A DNA stretch of 64,000 bases from Carposina sasakii (taxonomy: Eukaryota > Arthropoda > Insecta > Lepidoptera > Carposinidae), in assembly GCA_014607495.2 (NCBI GenBank), contig CP053148.1, positions 3,844,001 through 3,908,000 of the forward strand, written 5' to 3'. A program made the translations under genes and the position numbers. The notes under the pieces are model-generated. The model did no database searches and was not told the DNA's origin. It was given only the letters and a program-made list of their open reading frames with translations. Shown here piece by piece: positions 13,641 through 26,500 of the stretch (position 1 is the stretch's first letter; every line of letters begins with the position of its first letter).

Positions 13641-13770
13641 ATTCTTCTTCTTCTTCAGCCTATTGCATTGCACTGCTGGACGTAGACCTCCCCCAGGGCA
13701 AGCCACATGCCATGGGGGGTTTTTGCCCATAGTCACCACGCTGGGCAGGCGGGTTTGTGACCGGTATAGG
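13641..13770 (-). repeat. GGCAGGCGGGT-family 3' repeat, reverse copy
   Basis: Begins with a TTC run and CAGCCTATTGCATTGCACTG, then CCTCCCCCAGGGCAAGCCAC and TGGGCAGGCGGGTTTGTGACC. It lies just left of an RTE fragment in the same orientation. Confidence 0.6.
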
Positions 13771-13824
13771 TGGAATATAAACATAATATGCCATTTAGAA
13801 ACGGTATATCATACTTATTTATTT

Positions 13825-14200
13825 CATCATCATCATCATTTACAGCCCCGAGAAGTCCACTGTTGGACATAGGCCTCCCCCAACAACCTCCACTCCGACC
13901 GGTCGGAAGCAGCCTGCATCCAACCGACGACCGCGACCTTGGCCAGGTCATCCGTCCACCTCGCGGGTGGCCTTCCCACGCTGCGCTTGCCGATACGTGG
14001 TATCCACTCTAGAACTTTCCAACTCCATCGGCCATCAGTTCTTCGAGCTATGTGCCCTGCCCATTGCCACTTCAGCTTGCTGGACCATTGAGCTATGTCG
14101 GTGATCTTTGTACGTCTGCGGATCGTCTTATTTCTGATTCGATCACGCAGAGAGATCCCAAGCATAGCTCTCTCCATCGCTCGCTGTGCGATCCTGAGCT
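13825..14200 (-). pseudogene. RTE-clade LINE, truncated 3' end
   Basis: On the minus strand a 113-codon frame (13836-14177) encodes the C-terminal end of an RTE-type reverse transcriptase: GHIARRTDGRW, then SVGRPPARWTDDLAKV, then WMQAASDRSEWRLLGEAYVQ and QQWTS before the stop. The element ends in an ATG/GAT microsatellite tail (13825-13840), as RTE elements do. It is a 5'-truncated, presumably dead copy; the frame is open over the surviving part, which suggests moderate age. A shorter copy of the same end lies at 58473-58663. Confidence 0.8.
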
Positions 14201-14802
14201 TTTTTATGAGCTTTTTTATTATTACTTATTTATTTGCCAAGTAGTAATATGGTAAATAGTTCCCTTGAAGGTGTGAAATATAGGTATTGATTTTGATAAT
14301 GACACTAGAAGGTACTATCAAGTGACACTGTTTACTTATTGGCTTTAAGTTAGTTCTTGAATAATAAATTGTTTAATGGAAGTTGAGGCCGAGAATAGGT
14401 ATTAATCCTTTGGTACCCGTTACCTCCATCAACAAGAATGAACATTCACGATTAAACATTATGTTTTTCCGTCCACAATAGTTTAAAGAGACAATAAATA
14501 ATAAACAGCCGCGTTCAGAAAGGTTAAATAAATTAATCCTAATGTGTATTTAACTTAACACCGTCATATATTGCAATAGCACTAGATACAGAAGCTATAC
14601 TTCATTTTATTTAGAAATAGAAAGAACCCGAAAGAACAAAATCAGATTTTTTATAAGGCACTGTTTTGTGTATTATTATCATCAATAGTTCCTAAATAGT
14701 TTTCTAATTAATTTAATAATACCTACTACTAGTTTTATAAAAAACCTAAAGAAGCTGATTTCCCAAACATAAAACTGAACTTTTTAGTAGGATACATCAA
14801 TA

Positions 14803-15048
14803 TGCAGAATTCGTACCACCCCATGTCTGCCCGTGGGTATCGTACGAGGCGATTAAGGGTTTCCGGGAGGTGGGCAGCAGCACCTGTCGTGTTGACAACA
14901 CAGTCCAAAATACAAACTGCGGTCACCAACCCGCCTGACCAACGTGGTGACTATCCGTGGTGTGCGAATATCCCCCATGGTAGTCTTGTGGCGTGCCCTG
15001 GGGAGGCCTACGTCCAGCAGTGGACTGCAATAGGCTGATGATGATGAC
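14803..15048 (+). repeat. GGCAGGCGGGT-family 3' repeat, forward copy
   Basis: Begins AGAATTCGTACCACCCCATG, includes GCGATTAAGGGTTTCCGGGA, and ends CAGTGGACTGCAATAGG followed by CTGATGATGATGAC. Near twin of 30668-30902. Confidence 0.65.
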
Positions 15049-15627
15049 ATCAATATGTATTGTACATGTCGCAGCTTTCATACTATAGGGGCACATCTCC
15101 GAAAATTTTGCGATTTCAAGTTTTTATAATATCTGGACACAAAATCAACACGGCTACATCCTAAACGCATTTTCCCAATACAATTTTTTTCCGAGTTGTG
15201 CCCCTATAGTACGAAAGATAACTCAAGTGACCATTAAACAAACCAGACCGAAATGGCCTACATACAACTTGGGCTAGAATGTAATAAGAGAAGAATTTAT
15301 GTGAATAGATAGCTGAAAAGCTTAAAACTTAATTTTTATTAACATCTATTAAGTATTTTAGAAATGGCTGTAAAATGTTTATTAATCCTTTCCCAATATA
15401 GCGATAATAAGTAATGTCAAAGATATAACCCACTAGGTATGTACCTATAAAAGGAGCTTAATTTTTTTTCCTTTAACTGAATATTTTTTAAGACATTTGG
15501 GATCAAATTGGTAATTAATATCCAGAATTAATTTGTTTATTTACTCATTTCTGAGGCAGCTTACGCACCTACCTACGCACATTTCTTTTAATTAAGGTTA
15601 TATTTTAAGACAAATATTTTATAATAC

Positions 15628-16017
15628 TTTTTAGAGTTCCGTACCTTGAAAGAAAAAAACGGAACCCTTATAGGATCATTTCGATGTCCGTCCATCCGTC
15701 TGTCTATCAAGACCATTTTTCACAGGAACGCGTGGAGGTATCAAGCTGAAATTTATATTAAATATTCAGGTCTACTTTCCCTTGGAACTGTGAAAAAATC
15801 AAACTTCTAAACAAACGCAATCAAAAGATACAGCCGTTTTTGCCGCAAATTTTCACGTGAACTCAGAATTTTGAAATTTGGTACGAAGCAACGTCTTATA
15901 GCACAGATAAGTAAAACAAAAATTGCGATAACAGTATTTTTTTAGTTACATCATATAATAAAACAGTACTGTACGGAACTTGTGTGCGAGTCCGACTCGC
16001 ACTTGACCGGTTTTTGT
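15628..16017 (+). repeat. Interspersed repeat ending in GTGCGAGTCCGACTCGCAC hairpin
   Basis: Begins TTTTTAGAGTTCCGTACC, contains CGGAACCCTTATAGGATCA and repeated CCGTC units, and ends with the palindrome GTGCGAGTCCGACTCGCAC (15984-16002) and TTGACCGGTTTTTG. I recognise the style as a very common lepidopteran interspersed repeat; class not assigned. Confidence 0.55.
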
Positions 16018-17498
16018 ATTGAATTGTATCTGCCAAACTATCGGAAATCCAAATAAGTTAATTTTATGTACGCAATGCAAGATTGATTCCTCAACCTTTA
16101 TAATAAAAAAACAAGTAAAATTATAAATTATATCACATGTGTATCTATGCATTATATATCTCAAACTAGCATCACTAAATTCTAAACAGCTATCCCAGAT
16201 ATAATCAGAACTTTTGAATATTAGCTTTTTTTTTACCTTCTGCTTACATGGTGGGACAGATTCAATTTTGTTCTCTTTAAAATCTACAAATAGTGGTGGA
16301 AGGTCCTAAGCTTCTATCACACAGCTTTCAGCTAGTTCAAATAAAAGCGTTATATGAAGTTATATGGTATGTATAAAGTCTTGTACAGAGTTAGAAAAAC
16401 ACAGCGATGTCATTGACCCCGCTGGAGACAGGCTTTGTCATTTCCACTGAAGTAACTCTTTTAAAGAAGAAGATTGTTTTAGATCTTCAGTGGGGTAAGC
16501 ACGAACCTCTCGATAGTTTTTAACGCTATCGTCAAACTGTCAAATCAAGATTTTGCTATCGAATCGCTAGTGTTACGCCGTTCAATTATAAACGTGCAAT
16601 TTCTACGTAACTTTATAAATGCAATGCACTTGGCTAGAACGCTGTCTATAATTGAGTAAAAGCCTTTGAACTACGCTGTTGCACATGCACATGGTGCTGC
16701 TCTCTACCGCCATTACGTGGTCATAATTAAATTGACTGACATCAAGGTATACGAGTTTATTTTAGCTGGACTTTGTGGCGCCCTTTACGAGTACACTTAT
16801 AAAACACAACACAACTTTAAACTGTCGGGTTTCTATATTTTTTTATACCAAAAGACCATATTACTTTTATAACCCATTCGATTTTTGGAGGAAAAATATA
16901 TCTTTTTTCATGAAAAGTCGCGGCGACGACGTCGTGATAATATTGAAAAACTAGTTTCACATCTGTTGTTGGATTGGGACAGTGCCCGGGCAAGGTTCAT
17001 CAAGCAAGCAAGCTGCATGGTCCTTTGAAATTTTGTATGAAAATAATCGAAAAGTATATGAGACACTAGCTGTTGCCTCTATACAATTTCATAATTCATT
17101 TTTATAAAATTTCAAAATACACAATAGTCTTAATTTCCAAAAAGAACAGTGAATTGCCCATCTCATTTCTTAATTAGAGCGGTTCGTTTACAACAACGAT
17201 GTTTTAAGCCTCCATAATGTCCCGTTAATGATGGAAAATGCCCACGAAAGTCCGCAAAAGACAACCAAAGTCCATGAAAGTCCGCGAATGAGGGCGGAAT
17301 CGCGGAATTTCGCGATTAATCAACAAACGCGACACTTCATCATGCGATTATAAGGTTTTAAATATCGGCGGAGGGTGCAGCGGGTCTATATAAATTAGCT
17401 CGCGCGATGAAAACTCTGGTTAAGGCGTAGTGATGCACAGTTTTATCGATATAGCAAATAAATTTATGTTGGTTTTACTGGTTTATGAATCGGATATA

Positions 17499-17738
17499 CA
17501 GGATGTTTTTTTGTGGCCACCCTTAACGAAGGGTACGTACTCTATACATCAAATAAAGTAAGTTTATGCCAAAAAAATGCTAGGAAACGAAGTAAATTTT
17601 TTTGAAAAAATAAATTAATAACTTGATCGGGCGAAATTTATAGTAAGCATCCAGTGTTTGTGTTAGTTTTCTTATAGCCAGATTTTTAATATTTTTCGTG
17701 AAAAAATATTATTACGAGTACCTACACGCGTCGACAAA
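17499..17738. mobile_element. Family B MITE, truncated reverse copy
   Basis: Begins CAGGATGTTTTTTTGTGGCC and carries the AACGAAGGGTACGTACTCTA end of family B in reverse orientation. It stops near the CACGCGTCG segment, so one terminus is lost. A complete copy in the other orientation begins 93 bp further on. Confidence 0.6.
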
Positions 17739-17831
17739 CTATATCGAGTGGGGTATCGTTGAATAGGTATTTAAAAATCATTTTTAGGTTTCTCTCAACA
17801 TTTTTCGATTCAACTAACCGTTTAGGATATA

Positions 17832-18199
17832 CAGGATGATTTTTGGTCGTCAACGTCCCCGAAAACTACGGAATCTCCTCATCATCACGATCATTTTTCT
17901 CCATGGAAGCATACCTGGGAAGTGTCTGGTTTCCAAGATATTAGGGTCCAAAGTTGAGTAAATAGACTGCATTTTTCTGCATAAATGCACATAGACGCGC
18001 GTAGCAGGAATTTTTCACGAAAAATAATTAATATCTGTCTATAAAAAAACTAACATAAAAACTAGACACTATAAATTTCGCACGATCAAGGAATTAAAAT
18101 TAAAAAAAAAAATCCCAGCATTTTTTTTGGCATAAACTTACTTTATTTGATGTATAGAGTACGTACCCTTCGTTTATGGTGGCCACAAAAAAACACCTG
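17832..18199. mobile_element. Family B MITE, full copy
   Basis: TA|CAGGATGATTTTTGGTCG to ACACCTG|TA, 368 bp. Internal landmarks are CTCCATGGAAGCATACCTGG and AGTACGTACCCTTCGTTTA. No open frame. It closely matches 40226-40600. Confidence 0.75.
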
Positions 18200-18360
18200 T
18201 ATATCGATTGAAAGTTGTGTACAACATTCTCGCACATAAGTTTTTAGAGAGCAGCAAGACGAAAACTTCTTGCTGCCTAGCATGTCGAGCGTGTTTCTTG
18301 AAGGATACCTATTAGTAGCTTTATTAACTAAAAAGTATAAAATAATAATAATAATTTAAG

Positions 18361-18641
18361 AAATCCAAAAACCCGACTGCGTAAAAAAGAACCAAACTAT
18401 CTAATAATAAAAAAAATGAAAAGATGGAAACTAGCACTTAGATGTCCAGTGATCTAGAATTCTATAATATTATTATGGAATGAATAGTAATTGAAGAAAA
18501 TAAAATATTTTCTAATGATGTAACATAACAACTGAACAGTCGGGATCCATTATCCGACAGTCAAGCTAATAATATTTCAATAAAATATCCAAAAACCCGA
18601 CTGCGTAAAAAAGAATTTTACGCAGTCGGGTTTTTGGATTT
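18361..18641. mobile_element. MITE with TCCAAAAACCCGACTGCG ends
   Basis: The left end (18361-18386) carries ATCCAAAAACCCGACTGCG and the right end (18616-18641) is its inverted copy. A second, direct copy of the left end sits just before the right end, so that 18587-18639 forms a perfect 24-bp-arm hairpin with a 5-nt loop. Interior AT-rich. Confidence 0.65.
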
Positions 18642-20162
18642 TTAAAATTATGTTTTTTTTCTATATATTTTATAATAAGTTAAAATGTTATCCATGTGAT
18701 TGGTACAATTTTTTTTACTTTTAGTAGTTGTCAGAAAATCCCTCATTACGTGGAAAATCGTGTTCAAAAAATTTAAAGTCAATAAATACAGCCCTAAAGA
18801 AATTAAAGAATGACATAAAACTTTGTTTTTAAACAGCCGACATATATAGGTACTTAGGTATGTTATCAACAAACAATTTCTGCTAGTTACAAACTGATAC
18901 CTACTGCAAAATGCTACCTATGCCACACACTACATGCACTCTAGTTCGTTTCCTCGACAGGTCGGCCTCGGGTTTGTCGGCAGCCGGACCTGTCTGTGAT
19001 TGCGGCAGATTCAATATCCGTTGATAACGTTTGCACATACTAGACCTATAAAATATATTTAATTCCACGAGGGCATGAGAAATTGAAAATATTTTACGAA
19101 TGAATAAATTCGAAGTAGAGCTTGCGCCGGTTATTTCTGTGTTCAATATACTGAAAACTTTTATCGTGTCATTACAAAAGAATTGTAATTTTAAATTTTT
19201 GTTTAATTTTGACAGATATACCATACATTTTGCTGTCAAATGTAATTGTACTAGTGGTAGCTTATATAACGTATAGCTTTTAAAAATAGCATGCTATTAG
19301 CATGGAGCTTATTATTTTATTTATTTATTTACGGAAGTAATACAGCCATTACAATATTAAATAACTTAAACGTAAGTATCTTGACGCCATTGATGATACT
19401 TCACATACAGAGCCTCGAATAATGACAATATGTAAGGTCATAACAAGAATAGTTAACTAATTAAAATAACTTTAAACATGCGTTGTACTTTGTTTCAAAA
19501 ATGTTAATTAATTGGGTTACTTATAACGTACGTAAGATATATTTTCTTATATTTCCTTTTTAGATATATTTCCACGGAAACATAAAAAATTGACTCTTTA
19601 TCAATCGAGTCCAAAGAAACTTTTAGTTAGGTACCAAAACAAATGTTTGAAAGTAGAGGGTATTTCAACGGCAAAGTTAAGTGTCGGCAATTTATTTATT
19701 AACCTAGCAACGTGTGTACCACGTGACACCAGCTAAGCTGATTCCCAGTAACATCCATCCGCCCACACTCTACCTACCTACGTCCCCCATGCGACAAAGC
19801 CCCAGCTGTATCTGGGGTGTACTGGTCGCGTAGGTTTAAACTATTCGGTTGTGCGCCTTCAGCGTACGCCAGCCCGGTTAAGATGACAAAGCCCTTCAGG
19901 CTATCATCAGTGTATCATACAAAAAAAAATCTACCTACCTACCCTCTTCTGTTCTATTCTCAGTTAGTGTACAAACATCGATATTATAAACGTAAATACA
20001 ACTAAATTGCCATGGATAATGGGTATTTTGTTTAAACATTTTTAATTTAATTCGGTATTTAGGGACTTCTATTTTCGTTTTCATTTTCACCGTAGACAAA
20101 AATTCTCTATCTAAATACCTACGCAGTTAGATAACTCTATTTGACGAAACTTTCGTAAAATA

Positions 20163-20622
20163 CAGGGTGTAAGTGACAGTCAGGCAATGTTGATATGCTT
20201 TCTAAGCATGATTTTAAGGCGCCTTCACTAACCTCCTAAACTTTGAGTCAAAATTGAAACCTTATTTTTTTATGTTAAAATTTAGATCAGAACATTTTTA
20301 TGGTTTTAATTGTTATACCTAATGTAAAAAGGCCTTATATTTTTGTTAAGTCTAGTTAAAATAATTTTTTAACGGACCTTTATACTGAGACGGACTATTC
20401 AAAATAGGATTTGCCAAACCTACTACTGCAATATTCGTTAGGTGTCAGCATGATAAGCCGAAAAGATGATATCAAATTTGGAAAATAGTAATCTTACGCA
20501 ATGCCAATTTTTTGGTGCTCGAGTTCACAAGCCCATTTAACTAGTCACTGTCGTATAACTCAACATAATGTTCAGTATTTCAGTATATTTTTGACTGTCG
20601 TCACACTTTGTACATAATTATA
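20163..20622. mobile_element. MITE fragment related to 57847-58443
   Basis: Begins CAGGGTGTAAGTGACAGTCA after TA; a segment near 20535-20560 (ACTAGTCACTG preceded by CCCATTTA) matches 57985-58015 in inverse. It appears interrupted or truncated by the family A element starting at 20623. Confidence 0.4.
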
Positions 20623-20881
20623 CAGGGTGTAACAAAAGGGGTATGTTAAGCGAAAAGCTATGTGAATAGCCCACTAAAAGGAACCTACCTACAAAATTTC
20701 AGACTCGAAATCACATGATTATTTTTCAGATAGTATGGAGAATTCCTACACAACTCAGGAATGTTCATACAATCTTGAAAAATAAACATGTTATTTCAAA
20801 TCTCAAATTTTGGAAATAGGTTCTCTATAGTGGGCTATTTACATAGCTTTTCGCTTAACATACCTTTTCTGTTACATCCTG
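20623..20881. mobile_element. Family A foldback MITE (CAGGGTGTAAC), 259 bp
   Basis: TA|CAGGGTGTAACAAAAGGGG through TTACATCCTG|TA. The two halves are near-perfect inverted copies of about 115-120 bp (landmarks AAGCGAAAAGCTATG and AATCACATG) leaving a small loop. Non-coding. Other copies: 12429, 22138, 38101, 48146, 50980. Confidence 0.8.
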
Positions 20882-21264
20882 TAGATAAATTTGAAAGATA
20901 GGTATCGGAAAAATTTTCTTTTGAAAAGTAAGGGGATACCTTTCTTTTGTATTGTTACATTTATCGTTCTAGCAAATAACATGATCCGGATAACCTGACG
21001 TTATTTTGTATCTTCTGAATTGTAATACCATTAAAGCTTTATAAGAATACTAGAGGACCCGACAGACGTTGTCCTGTCCCACGCCTTAAATGCAAACTTT
21101 CTGAAATAATCTGTAACAATATGGACCGTAATAAAAACATTGTCTAATTGACCAAATTCATTTTCGAAGTCATTTGAACACACACTAAAAAAATCATCAA
21201 AATCGGTTTAGCCGTTTTAGAAGAACTTCAATTACTTTAAGATTTAATTAATTATATAAAGATA

Positions 21265-22132
21265 AAGGAAACATTTCCGAGATAAAACAACCATCTACCG
21301 GGCGTAACTATTATCCTTGTGAGTAATCGATACAGCGACTACAGCGCAGTCTGCTGAATCCTACGTAAAAGGTTCTCTAACATCAACAATACAAATCTTC
21401 TGTTAGTGTGTTTATGATTGAACTCCTTCTAAACGGCTGGACCGATTTTAATGAAATTATTCGTGTGTGTTCAAATAGGTTCGAGAATTGTTTTGATTTA
21501 CAATTCGGTCAACATTTTGTTATTTCTGCAGTCCACGCGGACGGAGTTCAAAAACATTATTCAGTTGACCGAATTGTGAATCTAAACCATCCTCGAACCT
21601 GCTTGAACACACACAAACAATTTCATCAAAATCTGTCCAGCCGTTTAGAAGGAAATACATTACAAACGCAAGAATAGAAGATCTATTTATGTAAGGAAAA
21701 GGAAACATTTCCGATATATAACAACCATCTACCGGGTGTAACTGAAACTATAGTATATTTTTGAATATTCGACACAGCGACTGCACCACAGTCTGCCGGA
21801 TCCTATGTAAAAAGTTCTAACATAAACAACAATATAAATCTTCTTTTCGTGTGGTTTTAATTGAACTCCTTCTAAACGGCTGGACTAATTTTGATGAAAT
21901 TTTGTGTGTATGTTTAAGTTGGTTCGAGGATGGTTTAGCTTCACAATTCGGTCAACTAAATAATGTTTTTCGACTCCGTCCGCGTGGACTGCAGAGAAAA
22001 CAAAATGTCGTTGACCGAATCGTCAGTCTAAACCATTCTCGAACCCACTAGAACACATACACAAAATTTCATCAAAATAGGTTGAGCCGTTTAGAGGGAA
22101 ATCCATTACAAACACACGAACAGAAGATTTTT
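21265..22132. repeat. Tandem pair of ~434-bp foldback repeat units
   Basis: The unit beginning AAGGAAACATTTCCGA at 21265 recurs at 21699 with the same internal order: ACAACCATCTACCGGG, CAGCGACT, CAGTCTGC, ATTGAACTCCTTCTAAACGG. Each unit is itself partly palindromic, with CAATTCGGTCAAC answered by GTTGACCGAATTG. A related fragment lies upstream (21052-21264, AGGACCCGACAGACGTTGTC). Repeat class unknown. Confidence 0.6.
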
Positions 22133-22137
22133 ATATA

Positions 22138-22397
22138 CAGGATGTAACAAAAAAGGTATGTTAAGCGAAAAGCTATGTAAATAGCTCACTGTAGAGAACC
22201 TATCCACAAAATTTGAGACCCGAAATCACATGTTTATTTTTCCCGATAGTATGGAGAATTTTTAAATATCTCAGGAATTTTCATACAATCTTGAAAAATA
22301 AAAATGTGATTACGAGTCTCAAATTTTGGAAATAGGTTCTCTATAGTGGGCTATTTTTATAGCTTTTCGCTTAACATACCCTTTCTGTTACACCCTA
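22138..22397. mobile_element. Family A foldback MITE
   Basis: CAGGATGTAACAAAAAAGG to GTTACACCCTA, directly abutting the tandem repeat. Same inverted arms as 20623-20881; the last G of the right end is changed. Confidence 0.75.
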
Positions 22398-22764
22398 TAT
22401 ATAAAGATGAATTCCTGTCGAAGCTCTTACACAAAGCACCCGGCCGGGTACTACTTATTGTCACAAAGTCACGGAAAGCTCTCACCGACGTAAACATATA
22501 ATACTTTGAAAGTACCTTCTTAAAGTTCCCGGCCGACCGGCCGAATCGGTAATGCCAACATCGCAGAACATAATCTGTGACACGTGTCCCACGTGTCCAA
22601 CTACATCACCGAATTTTACTTCAAACTGCTCTCTAATAGTGAGGCTCTCAATTATTTTTGTATAAATAGGAATTGGGACGTGGTCGTTTGCGGCTGAACG
22701 CAGTTTTGGTCTGAACACAACCTTTACCAAAACACTATGAACCTACTTAGGTATTCTAACAAAC

Positions 22765-22769
22765 GTAGT
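22765..22769. repeat. Target-site duplication GTAGT (left)
   Basis: Five bases directly before the left LTR, repeated at 30512-30516. Confidence 0.9.
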
Positions 22770-23472
22770 TGTCGCGGACTCCGACTTCGGTCGTCGCCGG
22801 CGACAAGGGGTTGGGGGGCCAGGCGGGTTACCGAACAAACTTCCCAATAGCGGTGCCCCGTCCGACTGAATAAAACACTTTCGATGCTCGTGGACTGTAT
22901 ATTTTCTTAACTCCCTCGAAGACAGTTATTACACAAAGCTTCTTATTATTTCTAACTATTTACAATTTTTCTTCTTATTTCTTGACTGTAGGCACTGTAT
23001 AGGAAAACTACAAAGTTCATACGGACGGAATTTTTATCCCTCGGGTCCTCCCTTACCGTCCGTAAATAGGCAGATTTTGCCTACCAAACTTGACCGCTTT
23101 TCACTACAATTTTTACTTTGGTTTATACCTATTTCGGTCGCAATCTCAAAACATATTAATCTTACACTATTGAATGTTACATATTTTTACAGGTTTTTCA
23201 GTGCCTTACCTTATAACAAAACAATTATTCATGTAGAACTTGAAATCAAAAAGCTATTTACAATTCAAATGGTACATTCTACGAAAACTAGACATTCATG
23301 TAACCTTTTACATTAATTATCCTATGTAATTCGTAATCTCTATAGTAAAACATAATCTGACCAATCAGCGTCGAGCACTTATTAAAAACACAATAATCAC
23401 TTTTAGTTCACTTTTGATTAAATGTCCTCAATTACTTATAACACTTATTTACAGTCTCTGCCGTTCTTAACA
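22770..23472 (-). repeat. BEL/Pao 3' LTR
   Basis: 703 bp, TG...CA on both strands. On the element's strand it is the downstream LTR, following the polypurine tract. A 79-codon open frame inside it on the plus strand is repeated in the other LTR and has no recognisable product. Confidence 0.95.
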
Positions 23473-23482
23473 TTCTCCCCCC
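23473..23482 (-). other. Polypurine tract
   Basis: On the minus strand GGGGGGAGAA lies directly before the 3' LTR, the expected site of plus-strand DNA priming in the retroelement cycle. Confidence 0.85.
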
Positions 23483-23506
23483 GGCGCAGAAGTTTACTTC
23501 GAAGCC

Positions 23507-26500
23507 TCACTTCGGAAGAACAGCCAATTTCCTGGTCGGCCTCCGGAAAACACCTCCGCTGGTCCTTACGTCAGCTGTTCGCACCTCACCATCAGGTCCT
23601 GGGTGGACGGCTTCGACGATCCCTCGTGGCCAGATGTTGCGTGGGAGATCTTGATCTACAACCACCACCAAATCTCCGGGTTGGATCTGCTGCCTGTTTT
23701 CTGAGGAGTTCCCTCGAGGTACCAAAGTGGGTAGGTACTCTCGGATCCATCTTCTCCAAAATTCGTCAGCCAGCGCTTGGGCTACGCGCCAGGCTTTTCT
23801 ATCAGCTGGTTGGCATGGACCGGTTTGAGGAAGACCCTGCGATGACCCCAGCAGAAAATGGTTCGGAGTTAATGCCTCTGGGTCATCAGGACTGCAGGAA
23901 ACATGGGTTAAAGGACGAGCATTTACCGAGTACTCAGCCTCAACCAGTAAAGTATGTAATACCTCTTCTTTGGGGTATTTCTCGTTCAGGGTGGCGTTGA
24001 GTGCCACCTTCACCGAGCGCACTAAGCGCTCCCATGCACCTCCCTGATTAGGTGCGCCAGGAGGGATGAAACGCCATGTCATCCGATGAGTCAGCGCGAA
24101 GTCTTCAAGAGTTGGGGCCCATTCTTCATAGGCGGCGCGTAACTCAACATCCGCTCCTCGAAAGTTGGTCCCGTTGTCGCTGTACATTAGTCGGGGCCAT
24201 CCTCTTCTTGCTGCCATTCTTCTTAGTGCCATGATGGCAGAGTCGGTAGACAGGCTGGCCACGAGCTCCAGATGAATGGCTCGCGTGGTCAAACAGGTGA
24301 AGAGTGCACACCATCTCTTCTCGTGTCGCCTTCCAATGGTAACCATCATGGGCCCGAAATAATCCACGCCACAATTGGTGAAAGGGCGTGATCCTGGGTC
24401 CATTCTGGCTAGCGGCAGATCCCCTGTCTTCGGTATTCGAGGATTGGCTCTTCTGACCCGGCACCATGTGCATTCTCTCGCCGTGTTCTTTACGGCTGGT
24501 CTTAGGTGAAGGATCCAGTACTGCTGTCGTAGGTCGTTCACTACCCGTTCGTGGCTTCCATGTCCCGCTGCTTTGTGGTGCTTCATGATAAGCAGGCGGC
24601 TGAGTGGATGCCTTCCACTCAGGATGACTGGGTTCTTCATTCCCGAAGCTATGTTGGTGGCTCCGATGCGGCTTTGTACTCGCAGTAGTCCTTCTTTTAA
24701 TTCCGGGTCCAGTTTGTATAAGCGACTGCTCTTTGTTAATGCTCTTCCCTTCCTGAGGTTATGGATTTCCTCAGGGAAATCTTCGATCTGAGCGCGTTCC
24801 ATCCACAGTCTTTCTGCTTGATTTAAGTGTTTCACTTCCAAGCTTTTTGTTCCCAGATGACGCCATTTCTCCGCTATCATCAGCACTCGTGCTGTAGTGC
24901 GTATTAATTTGTCATAGGAGCTAAATCTTGAAATGTCCGGCATGGCTTCCCAGTGCGGCGGTGGCTTGATCTCGACCACATGCTGCACAGTCTCTATTTC
25001 GTGAGCCTCTTCTTCTTTGGGCCATTCTTCTTCCCTGTTCAATAGGAAGGCGGGTCCTTGAAGCCACCTTTCCCCAACTCCGTTGACATATTTTTCTCGG
25101 GTGGCATCGTCTGCAACGTTCATGTCTGTGGGAATCCATCTCCATTGTTCGGATTCCGTTTGCTCGGCGATTTCACCCAATCGATGCGCTACGAAGGGCG
25201 TATATCTCTTCGCGTTGTTTCTAATCCATTGTAACACTGTTCTTGAGTCCGTCCAGTATACGGTCTTCTCCACTTCCCATCGGTGTTCGTGCTTTATTGT
25301 TTCCGCCAGCCTTGTTCCGATGACTGCTGCTTGTAGTTCCAGTCTCGGTATGCTGAGAGTCTTCATTGGGGCTACCTTGGCTTTGCCAGCCGCAAGACAT
25401 ATCTTCACTCTCCCGTCCGGGTTCTGTAGCCTCCAATATGCCGCCACAGCATAGGCTCGTTCACTTGCGTCGCAGAATATATGGAGCTCTCGTCGATTGT
25501 ACTTCGCTGTGTTATCGTAGCAGCGAGGTATTCGCAAGGTTGCAACGTTTTGTAATCCATTTAACCAATTGTTAAACTCTTTTGCCTCTTCTCTCGGAAT
25601 AGCTTCATCCCATCCAATCTGCAGCCGCCAAATATCTTGCAATTGTATCTTGGCCGCAATGGTGTATGGACTCAAGAAGCCTAGTGGGTCGTACACGGAC
25701 ATCACCGCGCTCAGAGCTTCCCTCTTGGTCGGTGTACGCTTGGTTGTGCGAACTTCCTCTGGTACTCGAGCCAGCGTAGTGTTGAATCCCAACTCGTCCT
25801 TGTCGGCATCCCAAATCATGCCGAGGGTCTTCTCGTATCCGAGGTTTTCTTTTGACATGAGTTTGGCTGGTGTCGATCTTCGAGTTTCCGCTGGGAATTT
25901 TTCGAGCAATCTTCTGCTATTGGAGTACCATCCTCTTAATTTGAAGCTTGCTTGTCGGTGCACGTAGTCCACTTGCGCGGCTGTTTCTATTGCTTCTTCC
26001 TCCGTTCTGAAGCTCTCCACCATGTCGTCCATGTAGTGGTTTCTCGTTATGGACCTCAACGCCTTTGGGTGAGTAAGCGCGTGGTCCAGTGCGTTCTGAT
26101 TTCTTACGCTGTGTGCCAGGAACGGAGAACTTGAGGCTCCAAATATCATCGACGTCATCTTGAGAAGCATTGGTGGTTCACTCTTGTCTTCTCTCCATAA
26201 GAACATCTGTGCTGGCTGGTCTTCTTTCCTAATCTTTATTTGCAGAAACATTTCTTGAATGTCTGCTGTTACTGCCACCGGTTCTTCTCGAAATCGGAAC
26301 AATATTCCGGGTAGCGATCTCAGAAGGTCTGGTCCCTCTAGGAGCTCGCTGTTCAGACTTTTCCCATTCACGGTGGCTGCTGCGTCGAACACAAGGCGGA
26401 TCTTTCCGGGCTTATTCGGGTTCCGGACTGCGAAGTGCGGGAGATACCAGGCGATAGGGCTGTCTTGTTCTGTCCCGTCGCATTTTTCTGCGTAACCCTT

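Noticed and set aside
13523..13872. Plus-strand frames around 13.5-13.9 kb
   Set aside because: They are antisense to RTE-like repeat ends and to TTC/CAT microsatellite runs.
18901..19239. 112-codon minus-strand frame containing a GC-rich end (GPAADKPEADLSRKRTR)
   Set aside because: The product is unrecognised and mostly AT-rich low-value sequence. A cryptic exon around 18940-19002 is possible but nothing in nwk calls for it.
23077..23316. 79-codon plus-strand frame in the left LTR, repeated at 30116-30355
   Set aside because: It is identical only because the LTRs are duplicates; it lies on the strand opposite to the element's genes and has no recognisable domain.
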